From Bacillota bacterium (lineage in GTDB: Bacteria > Bacillota > Negativicutes > Sporomusales > CTSoil-080): a stretch of 64,000 nt of DNA. Position 1 is the stretch's first letter; every line of letters begins with the position of its first letter. The notes under the pieces are model-generated. The model searched no databases. It had not been told where the DNA came from and was given only the letters and a program-made list of their open reading frames with translations. Both the position numbers and the translations under genes were made by a program. Shown in pieces: positions 45,675-54,193 of the stretch. The stretch lies in contig JAGGAD010000016.1 of assembly GCA_017889625.1 (NCBI GenBank), positions 48,897 through 112,896 of the forward strand, in the 5' to 3' direction.

Positions 45675-46912
45675 TAATTATTTTCCGCCAATAACGCACT
45701 CGCCGCTGCCACAGCTGCACCAACCCCCGACCCATCCTTAACTAGCTCTAGCTTTATATTTACGGCTTTCTCGCCTAACATTTCATTAATGGCTTTATTA
45801 ACAGCTTCTTTATAATTTGGCATCTTCTCATATAGGGAACCATCAATTGCAATAATATGCTTTTCTTTAAGCTCAGCATCAATATGATTCAAAACCCCTA
45901 GAAAAGTAGCAGCTACTAATCGTGCCGCGCGCTCAACAACCATCCTAGCAATATCACGCACGATTTTTATTTCATAAGCAGTTAAGTTAGTTAACACCGG
46001 GTTTTCATAATAATCTAGCGTAACCAGCACCGCCATATCTTCACTAGTCAATGAATATGGCTCCGCTTTAATCCCCAAAAGATCAACCGCAACTAGACGC
46101 ACAAGTTCCCCCAGATACTTTCCTGCTACTAGTTTTTCCAGGCGCTGAGTTCCCGGCTTTTCACTCATCGCATCCAATTGCTCATCATAAACATTAATCG
46201 GTAATGCCGCAAAATTACCTGACTCCATATTTATAATCATCCCTGTAGTGGAATCAAAATAACAAGAATTATACCCCGTCCCGCATATTGCTCCAATATC
46301 AGCGCTACCGTCAATGTAAGCCGCTGTCAACAGCGTACCTACCGTATCATTAATAATAGCAACCGGAGTTACACTATTAGCGCCTTGACGGTCCAGGGCT
46401 TCTTTTAATAACGCGCCTACTTCCTTCCCTTCTACTCCGGCCGTTTTTATTTCTTTCGTCCAACTAATTAGTTTAGCCCTACTTACTGATGCTTGGCTAC
46501 AAGCAAACGAGAAGGTATAACCTAAAGCGTATGTATTGCCTGGTTCCATCACACTTGTCACTATCTTAGCTAAAAAATCAAACAAATCTTCAGCCGGAGT
46601 TTCAGCGGAAATATAATCATATTGACCTTCCAGGCTTTTTAATGGTATCGCCTTACGGCCATTAATTGCCCATTTACCCGCTCCCAATAACTTAATACCT
46701 TCAGCGCGCACATTTGTGCCGCCAAAATCCAGCGCCAAAAAACTACCTGTTTCCATTCCGCTAGGCATCGCTAAAAATGATGGCAACATTTTTAATGTAC
46801 TTTTTTCCCCGGCCAAACCTAAAACCATTTCTTTACTAAATGCATCACTAATTACGGAAATATCCTGACAAGTGACCGTAAACATATTGATTAGTTTATT
46901 AGAAACCTCCAT
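45671..46912 (-). CDS. Eukaryotic-type hexokinase
   Basis: A 413-residue sugar kinase of the hexokinase fold. Phosphate-1 motif LALDFGGTNVRAEG (residues 59-72) is followed by TFSFACSQ and LISWTKEI, then NDTVGTLLTAAY with the catalytic Asp, and phosphate-2 AICGTGYNSCYF. These are signatures of the eukaryotic hexokinase family (PF00349/PF03727), not of ROK or bacterial glucokinases. It probably phosphorylates glucose, fructose or mannose. It has no sugar genes next to it. Acquisition by transfer is possible but not shown by its base use. Confidence 0.87.
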   Translation of the reverse strand: MEVSNKLINMFTVTCQDISVISDAFSKEMVLGLAGEKSTLKMLPSFLAMPSGMETGSFLALDFGGTNVRAEGIKLLGAGKWAINGRKAIPLKSLEGQYDYISAETPAEDLFDFLAKIVTSVMEPGNTYALGYTFSFACSQASVSRAKLISWTKEIKTAGVEGKEVGALLKEALDRQGANSVTPVAIINDTVGTLLTAAYIDGSADIGAICGTGYNSCYFDSTTGMIINMESGNFAALPINVYDEQLDAMSEKPGTQRLEKLVAGKYLGELVRLVAVDLLGIKAEPYSLTSEDMAVLVTLDYYENPVLTNLTAYEIKIVRDIARMVVERAARLVAATFLGVLNHIDAELKEKHIIAIDGSLYEKMPNYKEAVNKAINEMLGEKAVNIKLELVKDGSGVGAAVAAASALLAENNY

Positions 46913-47078
46913 TATGCCATTCGCTCCTTTTAATTTGTTACCAATAGCTTACTAAAAACATTTTCAAATATACCCGGCTAGCATACTTGCATCCTCAAAT
47001 TTCCCCTCATAACACATTAGTCCGCACTACTTGAGTACGGACTAACTAGTAAAATTCTACATAGCACTGGATTATTGG

Positions 47079-47654
47079 TTAGGCTTTCCCCTGTACCATA
47101 TTAATAAAATATTTATGAATACGGTCATCCTTAGTCAATTCAGGATGAAAAGCTGTAACTAACATATTTCCTTGACGAGCAATTACAATATTCTGATCAA
47201 CCGTGGCCATTACCTTGACTGCTGCTCCAGCCTTTTCAATAAACGGCGCTCTAATGAACACCGCTCGCACCGGACTATTTCCAAACGCGGTCACGCTTAA
47301 ACCAGCCTCAAAACTCTCCCTCTGACGCCCAAAAGCATTGCGACGCACACTGACATCCATAAGACCAAGCCTCGGTTGATCACTACCGACAATATCCTTC
47401 GCCAATAAAATCATTCCCGCACATGTCCCATAAATTGCCATGCCAGCCGCTGCCCGGGTTTGAATCTTGCCTAATAGTCCCCAATCGACCATCATTTTAC
47501 CGATGGTCGTACTTTCGCCCCCCGGAATAACCAGACCATCAACATCGTCAAGTTCTTCGGCTGTTTTCACCTCTATTGCTTTAACACCGCAATGTTCAAG
47601 CATCAGCTTATGTTTCCTAAACGCACCTTGCAAGGCAAGTACCCCAAATTTCAT
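47079..47654 (-). CDS. pdxT: Pyridoxal 5'-phosphate synthase glutaminase subunit PdxT
   Basis: The class-I-type amidotransferase subunit (191 residues) that releases ammonia from glutamine for PdxS. The oxyanion region is LVIPGGESTTIGKMM, the nucleophile is the Cys of YGTCAGMILLA, and the His/Glu pair is in AFHPELTKD near the C-terminus. The ATG at 47654 begins two bases after the pdxS stop codon. A GTG overlapping that stop is an alternative. Together the pair makes PLP from ribose 5-phosphate, glyceraldehyde 3-phosphate and glutamine. Confidence 0.96.
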   Translation of the reverse strand: MKFGVLALQGAFRKHKLMLEHCGVKAIEVKTAEELDDVDGLVIPGGESTTIGKMMVDWGLLGKIQTRAAAGMAIYGTCAGMILLAKDIVGSDQPRLGLMDVSVRRNAFGRQRESFEAGLSVTAFGNSPVRAVFIRAPFIEKAGAAVKVMATVDQNIVIARQGNMLVTAFHPELTKDDRIHKYFINMVQGKA

Positions 47655-47656
47655 CA

Positions 47657-48538
47657 CTACCAGCCCCGCTCTTGCATACGTTCATTAATTGGTATATTGG
47701 ATATCTCGATACCAACCATTGCTTCGCCCAAATCCTTCGAGACATTTGCCAAGACCCTTGGATCATTATAATAAGTAGTAGCTGCCACAATAGCCTTTGC
47801 CCGCTGAGCCGGGTCACCTGATTTAAATATTCCAGAACCAACAAATATACCATCGCACCCTAACTGCATCATCAGTGCGGCATCAGCCGGAGTCGCAATC
47901 CCACCTGCCGCAAAGTTTACTACTGGCAACTTTCCTAGTCTTTTTGTTTCCTTTACAAGCTCAAGTGGTGCCGCAATATTCTTAGCAAACGCCGCCACTT
48001 CCTCTTCCGGTAAATTCTGCAGTTGACGAATTTCAGCCATTACCATCCGTATATGTTTCACTGCCTCTACCACATTTCCGGTACCAGGTTCACCCTTAGT
48101 CCGTATCATTGCCGCCCCTTCACCAATACGCCGTAATGCTTCACCCAAATTCTTTGCACCACAAACAAAAGGAACCTTAAACTGTTCCTTATTAATATGG
48201 TACTTATCATCTGCCGGCGTTAATACTTCACTCTCATCAATATAATCTACTCCAAGAGATTCTAATATTTGGGCTTCTACAAAATGTCCAATACGGGCCT
48301 TAGCCATTACAGGGATGCTTACTACTTCCATAATTCGCTGTACAATTGTCGGATCTGCCATCCGAGCCACACCACCCGCTGCTCTTATATCAGCGGGAAC
48401 CCTTTCCAGCGCCATAACTGCGCATGCCCCGGCGTCTTCAGCAATCTTTGCTTGTTCAGGTGTCGTAACATCCATAATTACACCACCTTTAAGCATTTCA
48501 GCTAATCCAGCTTTTACACGAAAAGTTCCCTGTTCCAT
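47657..48538 (-). CDS. pdxS: Pyridoxal 5'-phosphate synthase subunit PdxS
   Basis: The 293-residue (beta/alpha)8 synthase. It contains [20 protein letters not shown] with the reactive Lys/Asp region, [20 protein letters not shown], and [20 protein letters not shown]. The start ATG 48538 has GGGAGGG seven bases upstream, and an upstream in-frame Met lacks one. It belongs to the DXP-independent vitamin B6 pathway. pdxS-pdxT order and spacing are standard. Confidence 0.97.
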   Translation of the reverse strand: MEQGTFRVKAGLAEMLKGGVIMDVTTPEQAKIAEDAGACAVMALERVPADIRAAGGVARMADPTIVQRIMEVVSIPVMAKARIGHFVEAQILESLGVDYIDESEVLTPADDKYHINKEQFKVPFVCGAKNLGEALRRIGEGAAMIRTKGEPGTGNVVEAVKHIRMVMAEIRQLQNLPEEEVAAFAKNIAAPLELVKETKRLGKLPVVNFAAGGIATPADAALMMQLGCDGIFVGSGIFKSGDPAQRAKAIVAATTYYNDPRVLANVSKDLGEAMVGIEISNIPINERMQERGW

Positions 48539-48636
48539 AAATCTGTCCCTCCCATTTTTGTGCAATAATAGTAAAATGATATTCCTATTTCAATACGCCA
48601 ATAAGAACTTTTCTCCTGCTAGCCAAAACTAACTTT

Positions 48637-49347
48637 TCATGTTTTTTCCTCTTTTTCCTCATTTACAGTTTTAACACTCGAACAAACCCTGCGAACTATC
48701 TCTCTCGCAAACGGCCCTAATTCCTGATCAGCATATGCTTTAATAACGCCAGCCGCAACCTGACGAATTGCGCCTCTAATTATTTCATCTTCTATTATTC
48801 CCTGCTTTAAAAGTATTGCTTCAATGTCCACCGCCGCCTTTATCGCCTTCTCGGCCGCGACTGTATTAACTAAACATACCAAATCTGCAGTTCCTACCAC
48901 GATCTGTCCTACAAACAAAAATATTTGTTTGGCTATAGTCGCTAATTCCGGCGGATTATCATTGATAATTATAACCGGATCCAACCCCAACGCCATTTCT
49001 CCTGCATGGCCAATAAACTTAGCACTTATACAACGAACATGAGACGCTGCTATTTTCTCTAAACTAGCCTGAGTAATGTTAGTTGCAACATTAATAACGA
49101 CCACTGGTCTATCTATTTGATTAAGAAGTTTCATGCACCCGATGATTTCCTTATCTGGTACTGCCAAAATAACAACCCCACACTCGGCCACTTCTTCTAA
49201 TGTTGCTGCCACTATTACATCCCATTCCTTGGTTACTGTTTTTAAAATAACCGGGTTACGATCAAATACTACTAATTGAATTTTATCCACCAACCGCCTT
49301 ATTAATTCCTTCCCCATACGTCCGGTTCCAATTATCCCGATCTGCAT
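48637..49347 (-). CDS. ProC/NADP oxidoreductase-like protein
   Basis: A 236-residue protein with an N-terminal Rossmann motif GIIGTGRMGKELIRRLV and the folding pattern of pyrroline-5-carboxylate reductase or F420-dependent NADP reductase (VILAVPDKE in beta 4). The C-terminal dimerisation helices of ProC are only partly similar. KFIGHAGEMALGLDPVIIIN may line the active site. It lies about 100 bp upstream of pdxS on the same strand. The substrate is not known, and a regulatory NAD(P)-binding role is possible. Confidence 0.72.
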   Translation of the reverse strand: MQIGIIGTGRMGKELIRRLVDKIQLVVFDRNPVILKTVTKEWDVIVAATLEEVAECGVVILAVPDKEIIGCMKLLNQIDRPVVVINVATNITQASLEKIAASHVRCISAKFIGHAGEMALGLDPVIIINDNPPELATIAKQIFLFVGQIVVGTADLVCLVNTVAAEKAIKAAVDIEAILLKQGIIEDEIIRGAIRQVAAGVIKAYADQELGPFAREIVRRVCSSVKTVNEEKEEKT

Positions 49348-49495
49348 ATCATCACCCCATTTTATCAGCTTCCTGCCATACCTTTAACTACACATATAAA
49401 ATATATGTATCTTGTCATATTTGTGCTACACATATTATGTTACTTAATGAATAAGTATTAGAACTATCCGCTTCCGTCCCATTAATAATTTGTTA

Positions 49496-49540
49496 ACAAT
49501 GATAAAAATAAGTACTTATCATTGTATTTTACGATATAAT
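49496..49540 (+). promoter_or_regulatory. Promoter region with inverted repeat before the PIN-PhoH gene
   Basis: ACAATGATAA and TTATCATTGT form an inverted repeat with a 10-base centre (49496-49525), just upstream of a TATAAT at 49535-49540. No good -35 box is visible. The repeat covers its place, so an activator or repressor may bind here. Confidence 0.5.
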
Positions 49541-49581
49541 ATAGGTGTAATGGTGGATTTGTCAAAAAAAGGGGGATTCCA

Positions 49582-50967
49582 TTGAACAAGTATTATGTAC
49601 TTGATACTAATGTTTTACTGTACTCTCCCCAATCGATTTTTTCCTTTAATGAACACACTGTAATTATCCCAGAAGTAGTCTTTGAGGAACTTGATCGTTT
49701 TAAATCAGAGGCCACTGAACGTGGTGCCCACAGCCGCCAAGTCAGCCGTATTATTGATGAACTGAGAACTAAAGGTAATCTCCTTGACGGCGTACCATTA
49801 AATTCTAACGGTGGAATTTTACAAATTGAGACCAACTGCCTAGAAACCGCTCTACCGCCACACTGGGATCGCGCAAAAGCGGATAACCGCATCCTTCAAA
49901 TTTGTAAAGGTCTGGCTGAAGCTAGCCTACCTACAATATTGGTAAGCCGCGATACTAATATGAGAGTTAAAGCTGTGATTCTTAATATTCAGGCCGAAGA
50001 CTATCGCTCTGACAAAGTTGCTTCCATCGAAGAACAGTATACCGGCAGGGCTATTGTATATACCTCTTCGGCTACTATTGATCGCTTTCATTTAGATGAC
50101 AACAGCTGGCTTGACCCCGAATTGCTCAATCAATACGATGAAACTAATCATACTCTTTTTTCAGCTTCATTTGTCACCAATCAATTTTTGCTTATTCGTT
50201 CAACCGATAACGACCGCCATTCCGCACTTGGGCGCTTTGACGGTGAAAAGATTATTCATCTTAAATACCGTAACCGCAATCCTTTCGGCGTTTCGCCGCG
50301 CAACATCGGACAGGTTTTTATGCAAGAATGCCTGATGATGAGCGCAGAAGAAGCGCCGCTTGTTATTATAAAGGGACCAGCTGGTACGGCTAAAACATTT
50401 TACGCGCTGGCAGTAGGGCTTCATCGCCACCTTGACTGCCGACCACGAGATTATCAACATCTGCTAATATGCCGCCCCTACATTCCCATGGACGAAGATA
50501 TCGGCTACCTCCCTGGTTCAGAAAGTGAAAAAATTGGTCCGTTCTTACGTGGCGTTCGTGATAATCTTTTTACCCTGATGTCAGGACACACAATGACTGA
50601 GTCTAAAGAAATTGCCCAAGTTGAAGACACTGTGCAAATGTTATTTGACAAACACATCATCCAGACAGAAGCTTTAGCCTATCAACGTGGCCGCTCACTA
50701 TATAAATACTGGATGATTCTTGATGAAATGCAAAATGCAACACCACGTCAAGCTAAAGGCGTTATAACTCGTCCTGGGCTTGGCACCAAAATTATCCTGC
50801 TTGGCGACCCTGAACAAATTGACAACCCGTTCCTCGACAGTCGGTCTAATGGCCTGAGTTACGCCAGTGAAAAAATGTGTGGATCGAAATTATGTTTCCA
50901 GGTAACCCTCCAACATGACGAATGCGAGCGTTCACCACTTGCAGCAGAAGCTGCAAGCAAGATGTAA
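49582..50967 (+). CDS. PIN-PhoH fusion protein (PhoH2/YlaK type)
   Basis: A 461-residue two-domain protein. The N-terminal PIN nuclease domain (residues 1-130) has acidic sites D8 in YVLDTNVLLYS, the Glu of VVFEELDRFK, and ADNRILQ and LVSRDTNMRV. The C-terminal PhoH ATPase has Walker A KGPAGTAKTFYALAVG (about 263-278) and Walker B YWMILDEMQNATPRQAKGVI. Such fusions are thought to be RNA helicase-ribonucleases. It has a single-gene promoter region with a large inverted repeat. Confidence 0.9.
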   Translation: MNKYYVLDTNVLLYSPQSIFSFNEHTVIIPEVVFEELDRFKSEATERGAHSRQVSRIIDELRTKGNLLDGVPLNSNGGILQIETNCLETALPPHWDRAKADNRILQICKGLAEASLPTILVSRDTNMRVKAVILNIQAEDYRSDKVASIEEQYTGRAIVYTSSATIDRFHLDDNSWLDPELLNQYDETNHTLFSASFVTNQFLLIRSTDNDRHSALGRFDGEKIIHLKYRNRNPFGVSPRNIGQVFMQECLMMSAEEAPLVIIKGPAGTAKTFYALAVGLHRHLDCRPRDYQHLLICRPYIPMDEDIGYLPGSESEKIGPFLRGVRDNLFTLMSGHTMTESKEIAQVEDTVQMLFDKHIIQTEALAYQRGRSLYKYWMILDEMQNATPRQAKGVITRPGLGTKIILLGDPEQIDNPFLDSRSNGLSYASEKMCGSKLCFQVTLQHDECERSPLAAEAASKM

Positions 50968-51022
50968 TCGTAAAATAATAAAAATTCGTAACAATTTATC
51001 AAACATACATCATTTAAACACA

Positions 51023-51051
51023 TTGACATAGTATTTAAACGTACTTATAAT
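51023..51051 (+). promoter_or_regulatory. Consensus sigma-A promoter
   Basis: TTGACA, a 17-base spacer and TATAAT match the consensus exactly. Transcription would start near 51058 and give a leader of about 95 nt before the transporter gene. Confidence 0.87.
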
Positions 51052-51092
51052 TCAAGTATAGAAGAAAATTATATTAATGGGGATATTTATGG

Positions 51093-51129
51093 AGGAGTCT
51101 GTCACCAGCAGGTTCCTTTTTGTTTTTTT
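51093..51129 (+). terminator. Terminator inside the leader of the transporter gene
   Basis: AGGAGTCTG pairs with CAGGTTCCT in nine consecutive positions, two of them G-U, around a seven-base loop, and is followed by TTTTGTTTTTTT. It lies between the strong promoter and the ribosome site, so it may attenuate the gene. A short frame (ATG 51077) runs through it and could be a leader peptide. Confidence 0.6.
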
Positions 51130-51152
51130 ACCCATACAAAGGAGTACTACTA

Positions 51153-52442
51153 ATGACCACACAAATTACTATAGCGGTAACTATTTTTATAATTGTCTAC
51201 GGAGTAATCATTTCCGAAAAAATTCACCGGACAACTATTGCTCTAGTTGGCAGTATGCTGTTAATCGCGCTTGGCGTTATCTCCCAGGAAAAAGCCATTC
51301 AACATATTGATTTCAATACTATCGGCCTATTAACAGGGATGATGCTCATCGTCGGCATCACTGCTCAAACTGGCCTATTCCGCTATCTCGCAATTTGGTC
51401 CGCCAAAAAAGTCAATGCTAATCCAATAAAGCTGTTTTTCGCCCTAAGTATACTTACAGCAATTCTATCCGGCTTCTTGGACAATGTTACCACCGTACTC
51501 TTAACCGTTCCCGTAACAATCAGCATTACCCGCCAACTCAAAATAAACCCTATACCCTATTTAATTGCTCAAATCTTTGCTTCTAACATCGGCGGCACCG
51601 CTACTCTCATCGGCGATCCTCCCAATATCATGATCGGCAGTGCCGTAAAAGAATTTACCTTTCTTTCATTCATCAATAACCTTACAGGAATATCGGCAAT
51701 TATCCTAATTGTAACCTTATCTATTATGTCCATCTTATATGGTTCAAAAATGCGTACTACCATGGATATGCGCCGCAAACTGCTGGAGCTGGATGAAACT
51801 AATGAACTCCATAATATCCCCCTTCTTAAATCATGCCTTGCTGTCCTGGCGCTCACGATTTTTCTTTTTACTACCCACCAATACTTTCATTTAGAATCTG
51901 GCACTGTAGCCCTATTGGGAGCCAGTCTGCTCTTACTTATAAGCACAAAAAACAGCGAACATAGCCTAGAACATATTTTCGGCAAAGTGGAATGGGTCTC
52001 ATTATTTTTCTTTATCGGCTTATTCATCTTAGTCGGCGGCCTCGTCGAAACTGGAGTAATCACTTTTTTAGCACAAAAATCGCTGGAAATTACCGCTGGT
52101 AACCTCACCGCTACATCATTTCTAATTTTGTGGGTTAGCGCCATTGCCTCGGCCTTTATTGACAATATTCCTTTTGTCGCCACAATGATTCCTTTAATTA
52201 AAGACTTAGGTAATCTCGGGCTAACCAATCTTGATCCCTTGTGGTGGAGCCTATCCTTAGGTGCCTGCCTTGGCGGCAACGGTACCATAATTGGTGCCAG
52301 CGCTAATATAATTGTCGCCGGTATTGCCGCTCAAGAAGGCTATCATATATCCTTTACCGACTACTTACGTATTGGCTTTCCGCTAATGCTGATATCCATT
52401 ATCTTATCCAGTATTTACATTTACCTAAGATATCTCATGTAA
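51153..52442 (+). CDS. ArsB/NhaD-family membrane transporter
   Basis: A 429-residue protein of the ion transporter (IT) superfamily with about 11 membrane helices. GFLDNVTTVLLTVPVTISIT in the first half and AFIDNIPFVATMIPLI in the second are the paired helix-breaking motifs of this family, and GACLGGNGTIIGASANIIVA is the C-terminal signature. Members export arsenite or exchange Na+/H+, or take up citrate-like anions. No arsR gene is near, so the substrate is open. Start ATG 51153 lies eight bases after AAGGAG. Confidence 0.87.
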   Translation: MTTQITIAVTIFIIVYGVIISEKIHRTTIALVGSMLLIALGVISQEKAIQHIDFNTIGLLTGMMLIVGITAQTGLFRYLAIWSAKKVNANPIKLFFALSILTAILSGFLDNVTTVLLTVPVTISITRQLKINPIPYLIAQIFASNIGGTATLIGDPPNIMIGSAVKEFTFLSFINNLTGISAIILIVTLSIMSILYGSKMRTTMDMRRKLLELDETNELHNIPLLKSCLAVLALTIFLFTTHQYFHLESGTVALLGASLLLLISTKNSEHSLEHIFGKVEWVSLFFFIGLFILVGGLVETGVITFLAQKSLEITAGNLTATSFLILWVSAIASAFIDNIPFVATMIPLIKDLGNLGLTNLDPLWWSLSLGACLGGNGTIIGASANIIVAGIAAQEGYHISFTDYLRIGFPLMLISIILSSIYIYLRYLM

Positions 52443-52515
52443 AATAATCAACAATTCATTCCACAATTCTAAATTTCTAAATATGATATTAACGGAGTTG
52501 ATACTTTTCTGCATA

Positions 52516-52537
52516 TGATACCACGGAGGTGGTATCA
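52516..52537 (+). promoter_or_regulatory. Hairpin that holds the Shine-Dalgarno sequence in its loop
   Basis: TGATACCAC and GTGGTATCA form a perfect 9-bp stem with the loop GGAG. The loop is the ribosome site of the next gene, and the last stem base is the A of its ATG. The fold would place the start codon at the stem base and could regulate translation by temperature or a bound factor. Confidence 0.6.
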
Positions 52538-52872
52538 TGCCCCATATTATCAGAATATCTCTGTCAGCAAAAAGTCTATCCTTATTTGAAAACGGGATAC
52601 TTATTAAAAAATACCCAATTGGTATTGGTAAATCTATTACCCCCACACCAATTGGCGTTTTCACTATTATTACTAAACAGCCTAATCCGGGCGGTCCCTA
52701 TGGAGCGATGTGGTTAGGACTAAGTTTAATCCACTATGGTATTCACGGCACTAATAACCCGTCATCTATTGGCATGCACTCCTCCCATGGCTGTATTCGG
52801 CTTCACAATCAGGATGTACTAGAGCTTGCCCAGCAAGTTCAGGTCGGTACAACAGTAATAATTACCTCCTAA
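52537..52872 (+). CDS. L,D-transpeptidase (YkuD domain)
   Basis: A minimal 111-residue YkuD catalytic domain. The active-site signature is HGTNNPSSIGMHSSHGCIRL, with the nucleophile C86 and His residues 70 and 84. PTPIGVFTI is the conserved entry strand. There is no signal peptide, membrane helix or LysM domain, unusual for an enzyme that must reach peptidoglycan outside the cytoplasm. Its translation start lies at the edge of a GGAG-loop hairpin. It forms peptide cross-links or anchors proteins. Confidence 0.9.
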   Translation: MPHIIRISLSAKSLSLFENGILIKKYPIGIGKSITPTPIGVFTIITKQPNPGGPYGAMWLGLSLIHYGIHGTNNPSSIGMHSSHGCIRLHNQDVLELAQQVQVGTTVIITS

Positions 52873-52906
52873 AAGGGGGCTTGGCATAAACCAAGCCCCC
52901 TTTAAA
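52871..52906. terminator. Bidirectional terminator between ykuD-like and DUF445 genes
   Basis: GGGGGCTTGG and its complement, loop CATAAA, are flanked by A- and T-runs. It starts at the stop codon of the plus-strand gene and ends two bases from that of the minus-strand gene. Confidence 0.9.
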
Positions 52907-52907
52907 A

Positions 52908-54191
52908 TTAAAATTGCACAAAATTAACGATATATGGCTCATAGATATAGTGTAAAAATATATACAGAATAAGTCCTACTGCTCCACCTACAACAGATCC
53001 GTTTATCCGAATCCACGCCAAATCCTCACCAACCTTATCCTCAATAAAATTATTCAGATCATTATCACTCATCCTGGCCATAGCATCGGTGACCACCATT
53101 GCCACTAAATTATGTTCTAAATCAATTAACTGCAACAATGCTATCTTCAAGCGCTGCTCAAGCCATTCCCGCTTTTTATTATCATTGGTCATTCCATCCC
53201 AAATTTGGCTTACTTCTGTCACCACCCAATCTGCAACCATTAGATGAATATTTTCTGTAAAGAAATAATTAAAAAATGAAACAAATGTATCGGTCAGTTC
53301 TATTCTTGATATTACTCCCCGCTGCCAGGCTGAAACTCCTTCGGACCACCGAGGATCACATTCTAAGCTTTTAGCCAATTCGCTTAAGCTCGTATCTATC
53401 AATCGGCGAAGCGGATGCTTAGGATCAGCCAAATCAACCACAAACTCCTCTAATTCATAATGGAGCACACTGGCCGCTTCAGTTAAATTAAGCGTATTAG
53501 TCCATTCCGCAGTATCGAATATTAGCTTTTGCCACCAAGTTTTGCGTTTACTTTTTTTATACCCTTCCAGATATTCAAGTATTTTTTGTCGGGTGCTTGG
53601 TCGGCTAACTAAGGCTTGAACTTCTTTTATAAAATAATCTAAAACAACCGCTACCTTACCTTCTTTAATTGCCCATTGTAAAGCCCTTGCTAAATCGGGG
53701 GCCAGCGAAACACTTTTTAAGTAGTTTCGCATAAAATATTGTCCTTGTCTCGCTACAGTCTGCGGTTCTAGTTTATATAAGAAGCCGACTACATAGTGCT
53801 TAAGCTCTTCCTTTAATGCATCCTTTTTTCCTGGCTCAGCCAACCAATCAATCGCAAAATCAATTAGCCGAACTCCGTCAAGCTTTTTTTTCAACAAGTC
53901 TTTACTAAACAACTCAGTCTCTACAGTTCCCGCAATTGCTGCCGTAATTTTATCACGGCTCCTTGGAACTAATGCGGTATGCCAAGGAAATCCCAATGGC
54001 CGTTTAAATAACGCAGTCACTGCAAACCAATCGGCAATCCCGCCAACTAAAGCAGCTTCTGCTACCATATATGCTAACTTAACGCCTGTTAGCTGAGGAT
54101 AATAATACTTAATCCCCGCTAATGCTGCAAATGAGGTCCCAACAACGCCTAATATCAGGTTAGCCCGACGCTTAAATTTATTAGTTGACAT
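52908..54191 (-). CDS. DUF445-family membrane protein, downstream copy
   Basis: A 427-residue protein of the DUF445 (YheB-like) family. The N-terminus has a membrane helix and the conserved GGIADWFAVTALFKRPLGFP, and the C-terminus the mirrored DLAWIRINGSVVGGAVGLIL. Long helices lie between. The function is unknown. The motif pair is found in many Firmicutes, often in genes expressed in stationary phase or sporulation. ATG 54191 begins two bases after the stop of the upstream paralogue. Confidence 0.82.
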   Translation of the reverse strand: MSTNKFKRRANLILGVVGTSFAALAGIKYYYPQLTGVKLAYMVAEAALVGGIADWFAVTALFKRPLGFPWHTALVPRSRDKITAAIAGTVETELFSKDLLKKKLDGVRLIDFAIDWLAEPGKKDALKEELKHYVVGFLYKLEPQTVARQGQYFMRNYLKSVSLAPDLARALQWAIKEGKVAVVLDYFIKEVQALVSRPSTRQKILEYLEGYKKSKRKTWWQKLIFDTAEWTNTLNLTEAASVLHYELEEFVVDLADPKHPLRRLIDTSLSELAKSLECDPRWSEGVSAWQRGVISRIELTDTFVSFFNYFFTENIHLMVADWVVTEVSQIWDGMTNDNKKREWLEQRLKIALLQLIDLEHNLVAMVVTDAMARMSDNDLNNFIEDKVGEDLAWIRINGSVVGGAVGLILYIFLHYIYEPYIVNFVQF

Positions 54192-54193
54192 TT

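Noticed and set aside
47020..47049. Terminator after pdxT
   Set aside because: TTAGTCCG...CGGACTAA forms a hairpin, but no U-run follows in the minus direction, so I did not list it as a feature.
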